Shown in pieces: positions 25,619 through 37,071 of a stretch of 64,000 bases of DNA. Position 1 is the first letter of the stretch. Each line of letters opens with the position of its first letter. The stretch is from Maylandia zebra (taxonomy: Eukaryota; Chordata; Actinopteri; Cichliformes; Cichlidae), in the NCBI RefSeq assembly GCF_041146795.1, contig NC_135182.1, positions 6,155,509 to 6,219,508 of the forward strand. Reading direction: 5' to 3'. Under the pieces are notes generated by a model. The model made no database searches, was not told where the DNA came from, and saw only the letters and a list, made by a program, of their open reading frames with translations. Made by a program: the position numbers and the translations under genes.

Positions 25619-27827
25619 ATGCCCCACAGAGTCCACGTTCTGCTACTACTGCTGCTGTCGCTGTGTCGGCCGGCAGCAGCGACCCGGGTCAGAAACAAGA
25701 CCGTCAGGACGCGGTCCTGCCTGGACATGCCGGAGGAGAAGTTGGAGGAGATTTTTGGACGGCTCTCGGTGGGAGTAATGAGCGCTTTCCATCACGCTCT
25801 GCAGCTGGAGCCGCAGGACAAACTTAACCTCACCTGCCCCACCACTGCACGGGTCCCGACCGACGGCAAGACCCGCCTCCCGGTCAACCTGCTCAGCATC
25901 TCCCCCTGGGCCTACAGGTGAGAGCAAGAGGGACACTTATCCGGTGCCAGTAACGCATTTACGTTTCATATCTGCTGGACACCGCTATGCTTAAAATAGC
26001 GACAAGGCGGCGATAAAAACATTTATTGGGATGTATTATGATTTAGAAACAACTGGAAGAAAGAAACCCGTGCGTGCTCACATATTTTATATTTAAATAA
26101 CAGAACAGACTTTGTCAGCCGTGGATTCACGGTATAATTAAATTAGATATTTTAAGATTCTTCATTTTTACACGAGTACAACACGCAGTGAAATGAAATG
26201 TTTCCCGAAACGTGTCCTGAAAGGCGTTGCGCTTTCACAGTACCTACATCATGACGGCTACCGGCAACTTTCTGATTGCCTTTAATGCTAAACAAATACA
26301 CGAAATACACTTTTTGAACAGACTTTGACATAAAGCAGAAAACATCAAAACAGGCTGAAGTACTATGTTAATCTCATGTAAGCGACAGAAACGCAGCAGC
26401 TCAGCTAAACAATGCACACGGTTTCTTAGGTTTAATTCAACCTTTTAAGTTCTACCCACATTTCTGGATATATCAGATTTTGTCCTTTTAGAAAAACTAG
26501 GTTTATTAAAGAAAAACATGTAACAGCTGATGATTGTTGAGTGTATTTTCTGGTGTGCATGGGCTCTCTCCGGGTACTCCGACTTCCTCCCACAGCCTAA
26601 AAATGGGTTAGGTTAATTGGTGAGGTGTGAATAGTGACCAATCCAGTCTCTTTCACCATGACAGCTGTGATAGTAAATGGATCAAGTCAACGGTAACATT
26701 TTCTTAAATATCTGAGCCAGACTGCTTTATTAATACCATCTGCAAAGAAGAGAGACAATGATCTCTTCTGCCAAAGCATTAACACCACCTTTGGCAAAAT
26801 GACAGCTGCTCTATGAAACACTTTGCGTAGCAGTTGAGCCTTTCAGTTCTTGTTTGGAGCATTTATTTGTTCCCGCAGAAGGCTTCTAGCTCTGGGAAAT
26901 TCTTGGGCCATCTTCCACGCTCTGCTCTGGGACGAATGCTGGCCAAACCTTCTGCTTCTAGACCCTCGGGAAGCGTAAACTGTGTTGTTATCCTGTTACA
27001 GCAGTCATTCTGTAAACGTCTTACAGGCATTTAGTGCATTTAGTTCCGTTTGTCCCTTTGTCTCCAGATTTTCCTCCAAGATTCCTTTTTTAGTTATTGT
27101 GTCCAAAGTTCTGTTAGTTCTTCAGCCTACAAAACATGCTGCTGATTGTTCAGGATTTATTTACAAACTTGTGTTGAACTTAAGAACTAAGTGTTCCCTG
27201 AAGGTTATATTTGTGCAGGTATAGCCACCCAAATTTTCTTGAAGTACACTATTGTAGTCTACTTGCTTTTCTAGTAAGGCCTCCTGCCCTTTAACAGCTG
27301 GGGCTCCATCCAATATCCAATATATTAGGAAAAGGGAGGGATGGCATCAGTAGAAGTTCTCTGAGAGCTCAGATTTTGTCACAAGAAATTTTGCATGGTT
27401 CTTTTTTTTTTCCAGGGAAATGTACAAAACAAAAATATCTTGTTTATATATACAGTTCATGTACCAAGCTGTTTCTGCCAGTGCATTGAACATCATTAAA
27501 TACATTTTCAGGATCTCATACGACCCAAAGAGATATCCCCGCTACATCCCCGAGGCCTACTGCCTGTGCAAGGGCTGCCTGATCAGACCGTACGGCGAGG
27601 AGAGCAGTCAGTATCGCAGTACCCTGGTCTACGCTCCCTCCGTCATCCTGAGGAGAACAGGCTCCTGCGTCGGCGGCCGCCACTCTTACACGGAGATCTA
27701 CGTCTCCATAGCCGTGGGATGCACCTGTGTGCCGCTGCTGGAGAAGAGGCCGAAGAAGAGCAACCAGAGCCTGCAGAGGAGAGAGCCTAAAGCCAGGAAG
27801 CTCTTTACTCCAAGAAAGGAAGCTTGA
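25619..27827 (+). CDS. IL17D: Interleukin-17D precursor, complete
   Basis: Two exons, 25619-25917 and 27512-27827, encode 204 aa. The first ATG opens a classic signal peptide (residues 1-21, a Leu run ending in PAAA), so secretion is expected. Exon 1 carries the family stretch SAFHHALQLEP and ends at SPWAYR; the intron splits the last Arg codon. Exon 2 carries ISYDPKRYPRYIPEAYCLCK, then GSCVGG and VGCTCVP. These cysteines form the IL-17 cystine-knot fold with the usual IL-17 spacing. N-glycosylation sequons occur at N26 and N70. The tail after VGCTCV is basic and rich in Lys/Arg, as in IL17D orthologues. Length matches human IL17D (202 aa). Position between IFT88 and EEF1AKMT1 is the same as in mammals. 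IL-17D is a cytokine that induces inflammatory mediators; the receptor use in fish is not shown here. Confidence 0.95.
26740..27130 (-). mobile_element. Probable Tc1-like remnant in the IL17D intron
   Basis: The plus strand includes phrases such as AATTCTTGGGCCATCTTCCA that recall the complement of fish Tc1-like transposase genes. Ends are not visible and the frame is destroyed. The call rests on similarity of wording to remembered repeats and is weak. Confidence 0.35.
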
Positions 27828-29150
27828 CGGAAGCAGCACTGCTGCTGCAGAGAAGTTTTCTTTTGTTTGTTTTTTACAGCTGATTCGCTCGTGCTAGAAC
27901 ATTATGTCTGAAACGGAAGCCCCTGGAAATGTCACTTAAAAAGATAAGTTTAGTACAGCTTCAGCAGACAGATCGACCGACACAAGACAAACCTTTGAGT
28001 TCGAACTGGAGTTCAGAATTAAAACGCAACCATCTGTGTATCGGACAAACGCACTCAGATTTCCAACAAACTGAATGAAACTTTGACAAATACTACACCA
28101 TAAAAACTGAAGGTCTGCTTCTGGCAAAAGTACAGAGGCACATGTTTTATTTAGCAACTCTCATACCAAGTAACGCAGATAGTTTTGCCTCTGCATGACA
28201 AGCTGTAGTAAAAAAAAATGGGAGGTAGTTGTTATTTAGGTGATCCAGACCTTTCAAAACAAAAGCAAACAACAACAGAGGGCCTCACTTCTGAATGAGC
28301 TGATCAATGCTGCCACCTGCTGCTGTACAACATCTGCAACTTTCTCAGGTGATCAGAGCAACAAGCCCACGCTTCATGTTACTCAGACACTTTAATAACA
28401 GCAAACATCAAATATTTGCGACTGTTACCTCACTTATCTGGGTAACTGTACAAACATACAACACTTGTATGTTTCCCAGTAGAGCCCAATTGTTTAACAG
28501 CTGAGCTTTCTGAGCGGTTAGAAAATAAACGTTCTTTAGAAAAATTAAAAGTTGTTCCTGCTGCCTCTTTAATACTAAACAGCTGATGTGCTCGTCACCC
28601 TTCTGGGTGTTTGCTGAACGGGGTGATGTATTCCCGTGAACTCTTTTCTTCTACTCGCTCATTTTGCCACCACAGAGCTGACCTGACCAAAAGTCTTTCA
28701 TGATTTAGATTAAATAACTAACAGTAATCTGCTCTGAATTGGTATCAAAACCTGAGATGGACTAGACTTTCAGATTTATTACTTAAAAGCTACTCGAGCA
28801 GTGTAGCATTTAAAAACAGTGATTAACCCAACTTTCAGTCTCTTGTATGAATAAACCATGAAAAACACTGAAGCTTACATGAACCATAATGCCTCTTATC
28901 ATCTTTTTGTTCAACCTTTGGTCTTGAAATAAAGTCCATGTCTTCAAAAGTTCCCGCAACCAGTCTGAATCACAAACTTACAGTCATCAAACCAAAGCCC
29001 AGACATCAGGACGGCGAGACACTGGGATTATTTTTTTCCATTCTCGGTGTATTCGTGAAGAGAACGCTGATCTTCATGTGAGATGGTTCACATGTCGCCC
29101 CTCCCCCATGAGCTCGGAACGAAGCGTCGATCTGATGGACGCCCGGCTCC
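27828..29150. other. Convergent 3' ends of IL17D and EEF1AKMT1
   Basis: Between the two stop codons are 1.3 kb without coding signals. On the plus strand AATAAA occurs at 28524-28529 and 28928-28933, possible IL17D signals. On the minus strand AATAAA occurs at 28775-28780, a possible EEF1AKMT1 signal. If the distal IL17D signal is used, the two transcripts overlap in antisense by about 150 bp or more. Confidence 0.45.
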
Positions 29151-30450
29151 TCAGCAGGACAGCAGGCGGGACGGGTAGTTGACAAAACAGCGGAACTCAT
29201 TGGACAGGTTCCTGTTGTGTTTGGGCAAAAAGCTGCACATTTTTACATCCAGGAGATCTTTTGCCAGATTCTCCATGATGGCTCCTGTTGTTGAGAAACA
29301 CCCCAAACACCACATGTTAAAAACACACCAAAAAAAACTGTTTAATACTAAATTTCACATCTAATCTAGTTTTTTTTAGCAGCTTGTGCCGCTCGTTCAT
29401 TGTGACATCAAAGAAGCTAGCATTTATTCTTGACTCATACAGACAGACTGTGTTGTTAGACGATGATCAGAGGCTTCTCTCTGTGAGGAAACTACTTATG
29501 TGCCATCATCAGAGCTTGTTTGGGTCTCACCTGTGCACAGCAGCACTTTGCCTTTGCTCAGGTATTTGATGGTTTGGGTCACTTTGCTCAGACACTCCTC
29601 GGACAGGTAAGGCGGGTCAGCGAGGACAATGTCGAAGCTGTGAGGAGACACGCTGTCCGGAAGAGACAGCGGCTTGTTGTAGTCGTAGAACACAAAGTCC
29701 TCTCCGTAGGAGGCGAAGCGGCGGTCGTACTCCAACACCACGGCAGACACCCGATCTGAACCGTCCACCACACCCTGCTTCAGCTTCTGGTACACGCTGG
29801 GCGCGCTCAGGCATGCTATCCTGAGAGGAAAGGAGGCACAAAGCACAAAGTGCTCGCCAATCAGCAAAACCAAACGTCGATTCTACATGGTCACAGAACT
29901 CAAGCGTATTTTTTTTCCTGTTTCACTAAATCAAAAACAGCTAATGACATCCGGGCAGCGTGTTCATGTGGGTGTGCGAGGTTTTACCTTCCTCCCTCTC
30001 CAGCCTCTCGTACCGCCTCCTCGGCTAACTGTGTTGCTGTCTCGTCGCTGTACCAGAACTGACTCATCCGCTGGTGGACATGCACAGACAGACATCTGTT
30101 ACCGACATTCACGTTTCATTAACTCCGTCACATTACTGCGATTTACTGACAATGAGCTGAATTAAACCCTCCAAATAAAAAGGTCTGTTTCACTCTTTCG
30201 TGCAAATCTGGTTTAGAATTGGTCATCCTTGTGATTATTAATGGTTTGTCTTGTTTTAATAGTTGAACTTCTTAAAAATAAACACAAAACACCGTAAACT
30301 CACCCAGTCCTCCTCCACGGCTCCCACAGCAAACTGGTCTGTGGGTGCAGCGCTGTGATCCGTAACAACCTTCGTTTCCTTGTAAAACTCCTGCAGGGCG
30401 GCCAGAGTGTGAGCTGACAGAGTGGGAACATCGTCATCGCTGTCGCTCAT
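29151..30450 (-). CDS. EEF1AKMT1: EEF1A lysine methyltransferase 1 (formerly N6AMT2), complete
   Basis: Four exons on the minus strand, 30304-30450, 29988-30070, 29531-29820 and 29151-29284, join in frame to 217 aa plus TGA. The N-terminus reads [20 protein letters not shown], close to human MSDLEDDETPQLSAHALAAL. Exon 2 supplies [19 protein letters not shown]. Exon 3 carries [26 protein letters not shown] and the methyltransferase motif DPPY at residues 145-148, the signature originally taken for N6-adenine methylation. Exon 4 ends with [12 protein letters not shown]. The enzyme trimethylates a lysine of elongation factor eEF1A (Lys79 in human) in the cytoplasm. Human is 214 aa, so length agrees. 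All exon boundaries have GT-AG. No damage was seen. Confidence 0.95.
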
Positions 30451-31282
30451 GGCTGAAGGAGCAGGACAATGCAGATTATTTGTCAGCGTATGTTTCAGGA
30501 ATCTCTGAGCAGCCAAAGCTGAGCAGACCGCTGTAAACACTCAGTTTCAAACACTTTTTCTATTGAATATTTGAAAGGTCATAGAGGGGGGATATCTCAG
30601 GTATCTACTGGTTCTGTAAGCAAGGAAATCTCACCCACCCACTATTCAGACCCTCTGTTTAAAAGGGGTATTAGCTGTTTGCTCATAGGGTTGTAATCAA
30701 ACAAAGACAAATGTGGCTTTAATCTAAATAACATTCACTCCAGAGAAAGGCTATTTCAGCATCTCACTGTGTCTACAATCTCTAATGACCACCTCATAGG
30801 AGCTGACTCCGGACTACTAACCTTCTTGATCTGAGTGCAGCATTTGATATTATATCCCATAACACCCTTCTGGACAGACTAGCTTCTACTGGAATCACTG
30901 ACAAACCTTTAAACTGGTTTGAATCCTATCTCTCTGGCCACACTCAAAAATGTCCCGTCCATTTTCAGTTATTAACAATGTTCCTCATGGATCTCTCCTG
31001 GGCCCTCTGCTATTTATCCTCCTCTACTTCCTCTTGGTCATATCTTCCATAAAGTTAACATTAGTTTCCATTGTTATGCTGACACCTGTCTACCAAACCT
31101 AGCAGCACTCATGTGCCCAGGGCCATCTGTGTTTGCCTCTAGGAAGTCAAATCCTCATTCTCCAACAGCACTCTGCAATTTTATCAAACTAACCAGTGTT
31201 AAAACTGCACTTTGTCTAAAAATGTAACAATTTTTCCTCAGTTTCTGCCTCACTACAGGTCAAGAGTCTGGGTGTTGTTCTT

Positions 31283-32394
31283 TTTTCTTTTCTTTTTTTT
31301 TGTGTCCCGTTTGGATCTTTAGCCATCAGAATTGTTGTCTTAAGGCCAAGAAAGATGCCAAGCGAATTTATTTTACCAAGTGGATCATCATGGCCTTGGG
31401 GGGGGGGGGAAGAAAGAAAGAAAAACAAAAAGAAACAAAAGACCTGGGTCACCTGTATGGAGAAAAAAAACAGAAGAGAAAGCAAACAAAGAAAGAGCAA
31501 CATAATAAATACAGCACCATCACAATAAACTAGCTTGCAGTAGATATCAGTAGATACTAAATAATAAACGATATTGTGCAGCACGCAAGATAGACAGCGC
31601 ACAATGTGCTTTGAGGCAGCAGCCAAGAAAGGTGTAGTCCGCGTCTGTGAACACCCGTGTGTACACCTGTGTGTACACCTGTGTGGATCAGCATGCTTGT
31701 ATTCCAAAGGTTTCTCCATGTAACGATCTGCTAGGGAGTGTGGGGAGCCACAGCCCCGTCCACCAGGGTATGAAGCAGGTATGGAGGAGATCCAGGCCCC
31801 AGATATCACAGAGGCCCCAGAGTACAAGGACCCGAGGAGGACCACCAAAGGGGGGGGAACCGTGCCACCCTCCTGGGAAGAGCTGAGTAGAGCCCCAAAG
31901 GAGAGGTCACCCCGCAGCTATGGAGCAGAGGGGGTTGCAGTGGCGTGCCCGCGGGCTCTGCCGGCAGCCAGCTGCGCCAGAGAGGACCGAGCTTCAGGCC
32001 CAGAGGCCAGAGGCCTGAGGGCATCCCACCCCCCGGAAGGAGCCCAGCCGGGCCACAGGCGCCTGGCCCCACCAATCGGCCACCAGGAGTGAGCCGGTAC
32101 ATACATGAGCGCCCAGCCCGAGTCGACAAGGACCACCAACACACCAACGTCTGAGGGCATCAGCCACCGGCAGGGAGTGTGGTGAGGGGAGATAGGCCTC
32201 CGTACTTTAGAGGGCCTGAGATGTACCCAGAGAGGTTGAGTCTAAGACCCAACCTGACATATAGACACAGACGAACAGGCACACGCGGACACAGACGTGC
32301 ATTCCCACCCCATATGCACAACCAAATACTCGGCACTCACCCAACGTGTAGACAGACACAAATAGACACTGCACAGACAGTCGCACTCCCCAAA
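31283..32394 (-). mobile_element. 1.1-kb retroposon nested in the L2-like LINE, with 15-bp target duplication
   Basis: The word CTGGGTGTTGTTCTT occurs at 31268-31282 and exactly again at 32395-32409. Between the copies, the left side begins with a T-rich run, a poly(A) tail if read on the minus strand. The interior right part is GC-rich and proline-codon rich. These are marks of target-primed retroposition on the minus strand. Removing the insert and one copy joins the LINE reading frame exactly. I cannot name the family; the long minus-strand frame (32147-31806) has no domain that I recognise. Confidence 0.8.
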
Positions 32395-32549
32395 CTGGGT
32401 GTTGTTCTTAACAGCACACTTTCGTTTCAAGCACACATCAGTGACGTCACACTTTGTAACATTCATCGCCTCCGTTCATCTCTCACACCTAACAGTACTG
32501 CCATACTGATTACTGTAACTCTATTCTTTTTGGTCTTCCTCTCAAGCCC

Positions 32550-32792
32550 CACTCCCAACCTGTCATGGCAGATGCCGCCCCCCCAGCCTAGTTCTGCTGG
32601 AGGCTTCTTCCTGTTAAAAGGGAGTTTTTCCTTCCCACAGTCGCCAAATGCTTACTCAAAGGAGGTCATCTGATTGTTGTGGTTTTCTCTGTATTGTTGT
32701 GGGATCTTTACCATATAATATAAAGTCAGTTAAGGTGACTGTTGCTGTGGTTGTTGGCTCTTTTATAAATAAAACTTAATTTAATTAAATTG
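32550..32792 (+). mobile_element. Short interspersed repeat, copy 2, nested in the L2-like LINE
   Basis: The body is the reverse complement of the repeats at 20325 and 62648, with GGCTTCTTCCTGTTAAAAGG and an AT-rich tail TAAATAAAACTTAATTTAAT. AAGCCC at 32544-32549 recurs at 32793-32798 and looks like the target duplication. The LINE peptide GLPLK continues with PIKLQLVQNS once the insert is ignored. Confidence 0.75.
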
Positions 32793-33934
32793 AAGCCCAT
32801 TAAACTTCAACTGGTCCAGAACTCCCTCCATTATTTACGTCACACTCCTTCAGCAGCTCCACTGACTTAAATACTGTAGTAATATCTTTAAGGCTGTAGG
32901 CAGCATGAACTTTTGCATGCCCACACACACATCTGCACTTATAGATCTCCTACCATTGGGTCTAGAGCCTCAGCAACTCCTTCCCACCAGACATCCGTAA
33001 CAATTTCACATTCTGTCTCAGTCTGACTGCTTTCCACCTGTTACATTGTGATTTTACATTTACCCTTACATTGTAAGCTTGTTTTGACTCGATAGACACA
33101 TTTTGGTTCATCCTTATTTTTTTTCACCTTATGTGTAAGGTGATGCCCCTCCTTTCCTGTCCCTTGATGCAAAACTTTGGAGAACATTTCTTTTTCTTTA
33201 GGGTTAGTGTCCTCACAACGAGGGAAAAGCGGCATTTCAAGGCCGAATTAAAAGATCACGTGACAGAAACGGACCCGTGGGTCAAAATTAACATCGCCGG
33301 TTAAAGGTCCACGAGACGAGTCTGTCGACCCTGTTCATATACTGACCCAAAAGAAACATACCTGATCAGTAGCTGCTTCCAGTCTGCACTTCTCTGTTGT
33401 CAACACGTGAGTAGTCGCAGAATAATGACGCAATCACTAACGTAGCTACAGCTTCAGTGCAGCTGGAAAGAAATCCAAATCGAGTCGATTAATCAGTCCA
33501 CAGATTTACGAGAAATTGTGTATTTTATCATAAAAACAATTATTTTTTAATTTAACTATTTATTTATTTTTTTAAAGAATCCACTTGGTTTATTGTTTCT
33601 CTTCTCTTACATTTTATGAATTCATTAATTGAAGCTCCACCGAGTCCCACCTGACTGAAAGCCACAGCTCGGTGCTGTGACAGATCAAATGTTGGTTTAA
33701 TGATCTGAGAAACCAGCTGACTTAAACTGTAGAAAAACGCATTTGTATGTTTTGTAGCAATCGGCAGCTGTTAATGGTTTAGTGGATGCGGTGAGAAGGA
33801 TGTGTGTGGGTAAATATGTGAATGTACATGACTGTGTGTGTGTGTGTGTTTAAGGTACTACAAAGACTATACTGATAAACAACAAAGAACCTTCCTCCTC
33901 AGTCCCAGCTAAATTGGCTCTATTTATTTATTTA

Positions 33935-34670
33935 AAATACATAACTGTGCAAAAGCCCTGAGCAACTCTCCACTTCTTTATGTTTCTCTGGGAAAATGGG
34001 AAATAGGTGCAGTGATTTATTGAAATATCTGGACACATAGAAAGAAATACATTTGCAGTCTTCATCACAGCCTGAACTCTTAGCCAAGCTCTCTTGTAAT
34101 TTCTTTAAGTAGTCTTCAGGAATCGTTCTCCAGGCTTCTTTGAGGACATTGGAAGCTCTTCTTTGCATGTTGGCTGTCTTTTGTTCTATGTTAAGATGAT
34201 CCCACACGACTTCACTATTGTCACTACTGGCTAAAATGCAGCCCCAGAACATGAAAGAGCCTCGGGCATGTTTTACAGATGCTTGTAGATATTGTTATAC
34301 CCATCTTTTGACCTCCTCCATAAGTACTGATGACAATGTTAAACACAACAAATTTGCGATCTTGATCGGACCCATTGTCGCTGCTTTTTAGTCCAGTTCT
34401 TGTGTAATTTGTCATGCTTCAGTAGCCAGATGAGCTGAAGATGCACTGATCCACATGAAACTCTCAGGTCAGGACTTTTATATACCGTTTTTCTCCTGTA
34501 GCTGGGCTTCGTTTTTCAGTCTCGGCACTTCTTTGGTCATCCACTTTTTCAGTTTCCTAATTTTTTTAAGGACACTCTGCATGCCATGTTGAAACGTGGC
34601 AAGTGTTTTTGGGAATCTACTTATTGCTGGAAGAGTACTTTTATGTCCATTGGACGGTACTCTCACGCTA
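33935..34670 (-). mobile_element. Tc1-like transposon remnant
   Basis: The minus strand encodes pieces of a Tc1 transposase C-terminus, including EVVWDHLN, SNVLKEAWRTIPEDYLKKLQ and, further upstream, blocks broken by stops. The DLNPIE-type segment of the DDE domain is degraded to DNSEVVWD. No intact frame or clear pair of inverted ends was found. Confidence 0.65.
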
Positions 34671-34705
34671 CCATATATTGGAAGGTAAAAAAATAAATAA
34701 AAAAA

Positions 34706-34910
34706 ATCTCAAGAATACTGCCTTAGGGATAAATATAAAGTAATCAGAATTGGTCCCAGGACAGAACCCTGTGGAACTTCATCATTCAGTGCAAATGTTG
34801 TTCTGTGTTTTTGTTTTAAATTTAAACAGAACATAATAAGCAGAACACTTTTTAATTTGTTATCACACAATTTGTCCAGCAGAATGACTTCCACGCCATT
34901 GTTTATGATC
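34706..34910 (-). mobile_element. LINE reverse transcriptase fragment
   Basis: The minus strand contains ALNDEVPQGSVLGPILITLY, the conserved reverse transcriptase block around VPQGSVLGP. Only this block is present, so the copy is a short remnant of a Jockey- or L2-type LINE. Confidence 0.7.
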
Positions 34911-35790
34911 TTCTGAGCTGTCTACAGCACCTGTAGCAGAGCAGCATCACAGCAGATGGTGGTGTGTAGTCCTGGGTCGTCTTTACAGTAAGCTGGAAAC
35001 AATCCATGAGCTCTCTTCGCAGGTTAATGGAGTTGCTGGGTATGTACACACACATCTACAAGACCCCAAATATTCTCAATTTTGAATATTCCTAAATTCT
35101 GAACCCCCATCAAACATTTACCCCTGAAATTCTCTACTGGTTGGTTCCAGCTATAATAAAATGTGAAGCTCACTACAAACCACAACATTTATAGTGTAAC
35201 AATTCAAAATAAGCTGTAAATATAGAAAGATTTCTACTTTCTACTCTGTTTCTGAAATAAAACCTTTTGAGGTTGTAAGCACTTCCATACTCTTGCTAAA
35301 GCTAAAACCACCCATTAACTGATTCCCAGGATCCAGAAAGAGATGCTTTCTCGACAACATTAATACTAACTCAGTCGGATACGTATTTGTAAAGACCAAT
35401 TTAGTCTTTTCTTACATTTGTAAAGAATCCTTCCAAAGATTCCTGGATCCAGATCACTTCTGGATTGGGCAATCCTCCACTTCTGATCATTTCCTTTAAT
35501 GAAAATCTTTCCATAATCTTTTAAAGGTTCACAAAAAACAAAGACTGATCAGGATGTCTTGAAACGTATCTGCCTTCACAGTCTGCAGACTCAAAGGTCT
35601 GCTGTAGAACAATCGACAAATCAACAGTTTACTACAGCCAGCGCACATGTCAAAGAAAGTACAGAAGCCAGGACGTTTTATACAATACGTTTATGTACAC
35701 TTTACACTTCATTAACAAAACAGCCATCTACAATAACAGGGATAGGACTGTGAACGAGGAGGGTTCTGTCTCCAACATAATGCTTCAGCA
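34911..35790. other. Spacer downstream of XPO4
   Basis: No gene or repeat was recognised. The plus-strand frame at 35559-35753 is short and has no similarity that I can see. Confidence 0.4.
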
Positions 35791-36585
35791 AGTGGCTCTG
35801 ATCCTTTTTATTTGGTTTGTTATTGCTGTCCTTCAACTCCAACAGTCTCTGTAATATCCAGTGTGTGTGTGTTGAAGAGTGATCGGGTGGAGGTGCTGCT
35901 GTAGAAAAATACTAATAAAATCATCCTGCTAAACTTTCAAGGCGCCATCTGTCTCTGGCCTTCACGTGTCCAGAGGCAAGGGGGCCACAATATAAACTAA
36001 AATCCAAATAGGAAGGGAAAAAAAACCCAACTATATCAAACAGCAAAGGTCAACAGCGAGAAAATTGCTCCCTCTTTAGCTGAATTCATACATTGTTGAA
36101 CTCGTACATCTCTGCCTGCCTTTTACTGGTGTATAAAAACATTTCCGTCATCTTTAATTCCCGTAACGTACATTTCTGAAGGGTATCAGCCTTGAAAACA
36201 TTATATATTTATAGATATTTACACCCTTTAGTCAAACACAATCTCAATTTGGTTTTCTGACGTTCCCAACAAACAAATGTCCTCCTGTTCCGAGTGCATC
36301 AGCAGCCTCAAAGACAGCCGGCCACACCTCATGCTTTGTATGTCTTCTTAGGTTTTTGGCAGGCACAGTCCTTACTGGTTGTCATTTTTCGTATGGCATG
36401 ATTCTCTCTCCTTATAACACACAGACGCACATAGAGAACAATCGGCAGAACAAAGGCACTCTGGGAAGGACTGGGGTGACGTGTGTGTGTATTTGAACTA
36501 GGGTGGGTTGGCCCCTCTAATGCCTCTAACTGCATACAAAACCTGAACAGCAACTTGTTTTGCCCTTAGTGTCGCTCTCTATGTT

Positions 36586-36631
<46 letters not shown>

Positions 36632-37071
36632 CGCGCGCTCCAGAAAGATCCAGGCACATGAGGAGGGGGAGGAGGAGCAGGAGGAGGTGGAAAGGGAGGA
36701 CACCAGCAATCATCGGCTGCTGCTTGACAGTCCGTGCTCAGTTGCTTCAGTCTAACATGAACCTCTGAGTCCATCTGCTCAGCAGTTTAGTCTCCACAAT
36801 TAGCTCCTCCTCCTCTTCATCGCGTCTGCTGATCATGCTGGGCAGGCGGGTGAAACAGTAGGAAAGAGGGGGGGGGGAGGAGACATCCAAGGAGGTGAAA
36901 ACAGGGTAAACATTCAGGCATGAGATCAACCGGCCCCAGCTGCCAGAGAGGTCCTCCGAGGCTTTCAGCCGTCCCTTCTACCCATAGTTCTCAGGGATGA
37001 AGCAGGGGGCGTCTTTGATTGGTTGCTTTTCAGAACGACGATGATTAGAGGCCGGTTTGGTTTTCCAGTGG
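35791..37071 (-). other. Probable XPO4 3' UTR
   Basis: This lies directly after the XPO4 stop on the minus strand. A minus-strand AATAAA sits at 35807-35812, giving a UTR of about 1.3 kb. The interval includes a (GT)n(GC)n array and a G-rich run near 36869. The extent is a guess from the hexamer; no other gene signal interrupts it. Confidence 0.35.
36589..36638. repeat. (GT)17(GC)8 alternating purine-pyrimidine tract
   Basis: About 34 bp of GT repeats are followed by 16 bp of GC repeats, all strictly alternating. Such tracts favour Z-DNA under negative supercoiling. It probably lies in the XPO4 3' UTR. Confidence 0.95.

Larger units (their letters stand above)
30735..33080 (+). mobile_element. 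L2-like LINE reverse transcriptase fragment, split by two insertions
   Basis: Three pieces on the plus strand belong to one LINE: 30735-31282, 32395-32549 and 32793-33080. The first encodes reverse transcriptase blocks such as FLDLSAAFD-like text, HNTLLDRLASTGITDKPLNW and HGSLLGPLLFIL. The motif normally YADD is reduced to YADT near 31077. The second reads LGVVLNSTLSFQAHISDV and YCNSILFGLPLK. The third continues with KLQLVQNS. Order and frame are those of fish L2/Maui-type elements. The pieces are separated by inserts at 31283-32394 and 32550-32792. Point changes and stops show that the copy is inactive. Confidence 0.85.

Noticed and set aside
25522..25827. Upstream ATG frame overlapping IL17D exon 1
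   Set aside because: It is in another frame from the signal peptide and the SAFHH and SPWAYR motifs; the ATG at 25619 is followed by a proper signal sequence.
31216..31848. 210-codon minus-strand frame, the longest in the window
   Set aside because: It crosses the boundary between the LINE and the nested retroposon and includes the poly-A/T run; no domain or splice context.
36526..36774. Proline-rich minus-strand frame beside the (GT)n(GC)n tract
   Set aside because: Composition is due to the GGAGGA-rich and GT repeats; it lies in the likely XPO4 3' UTR.
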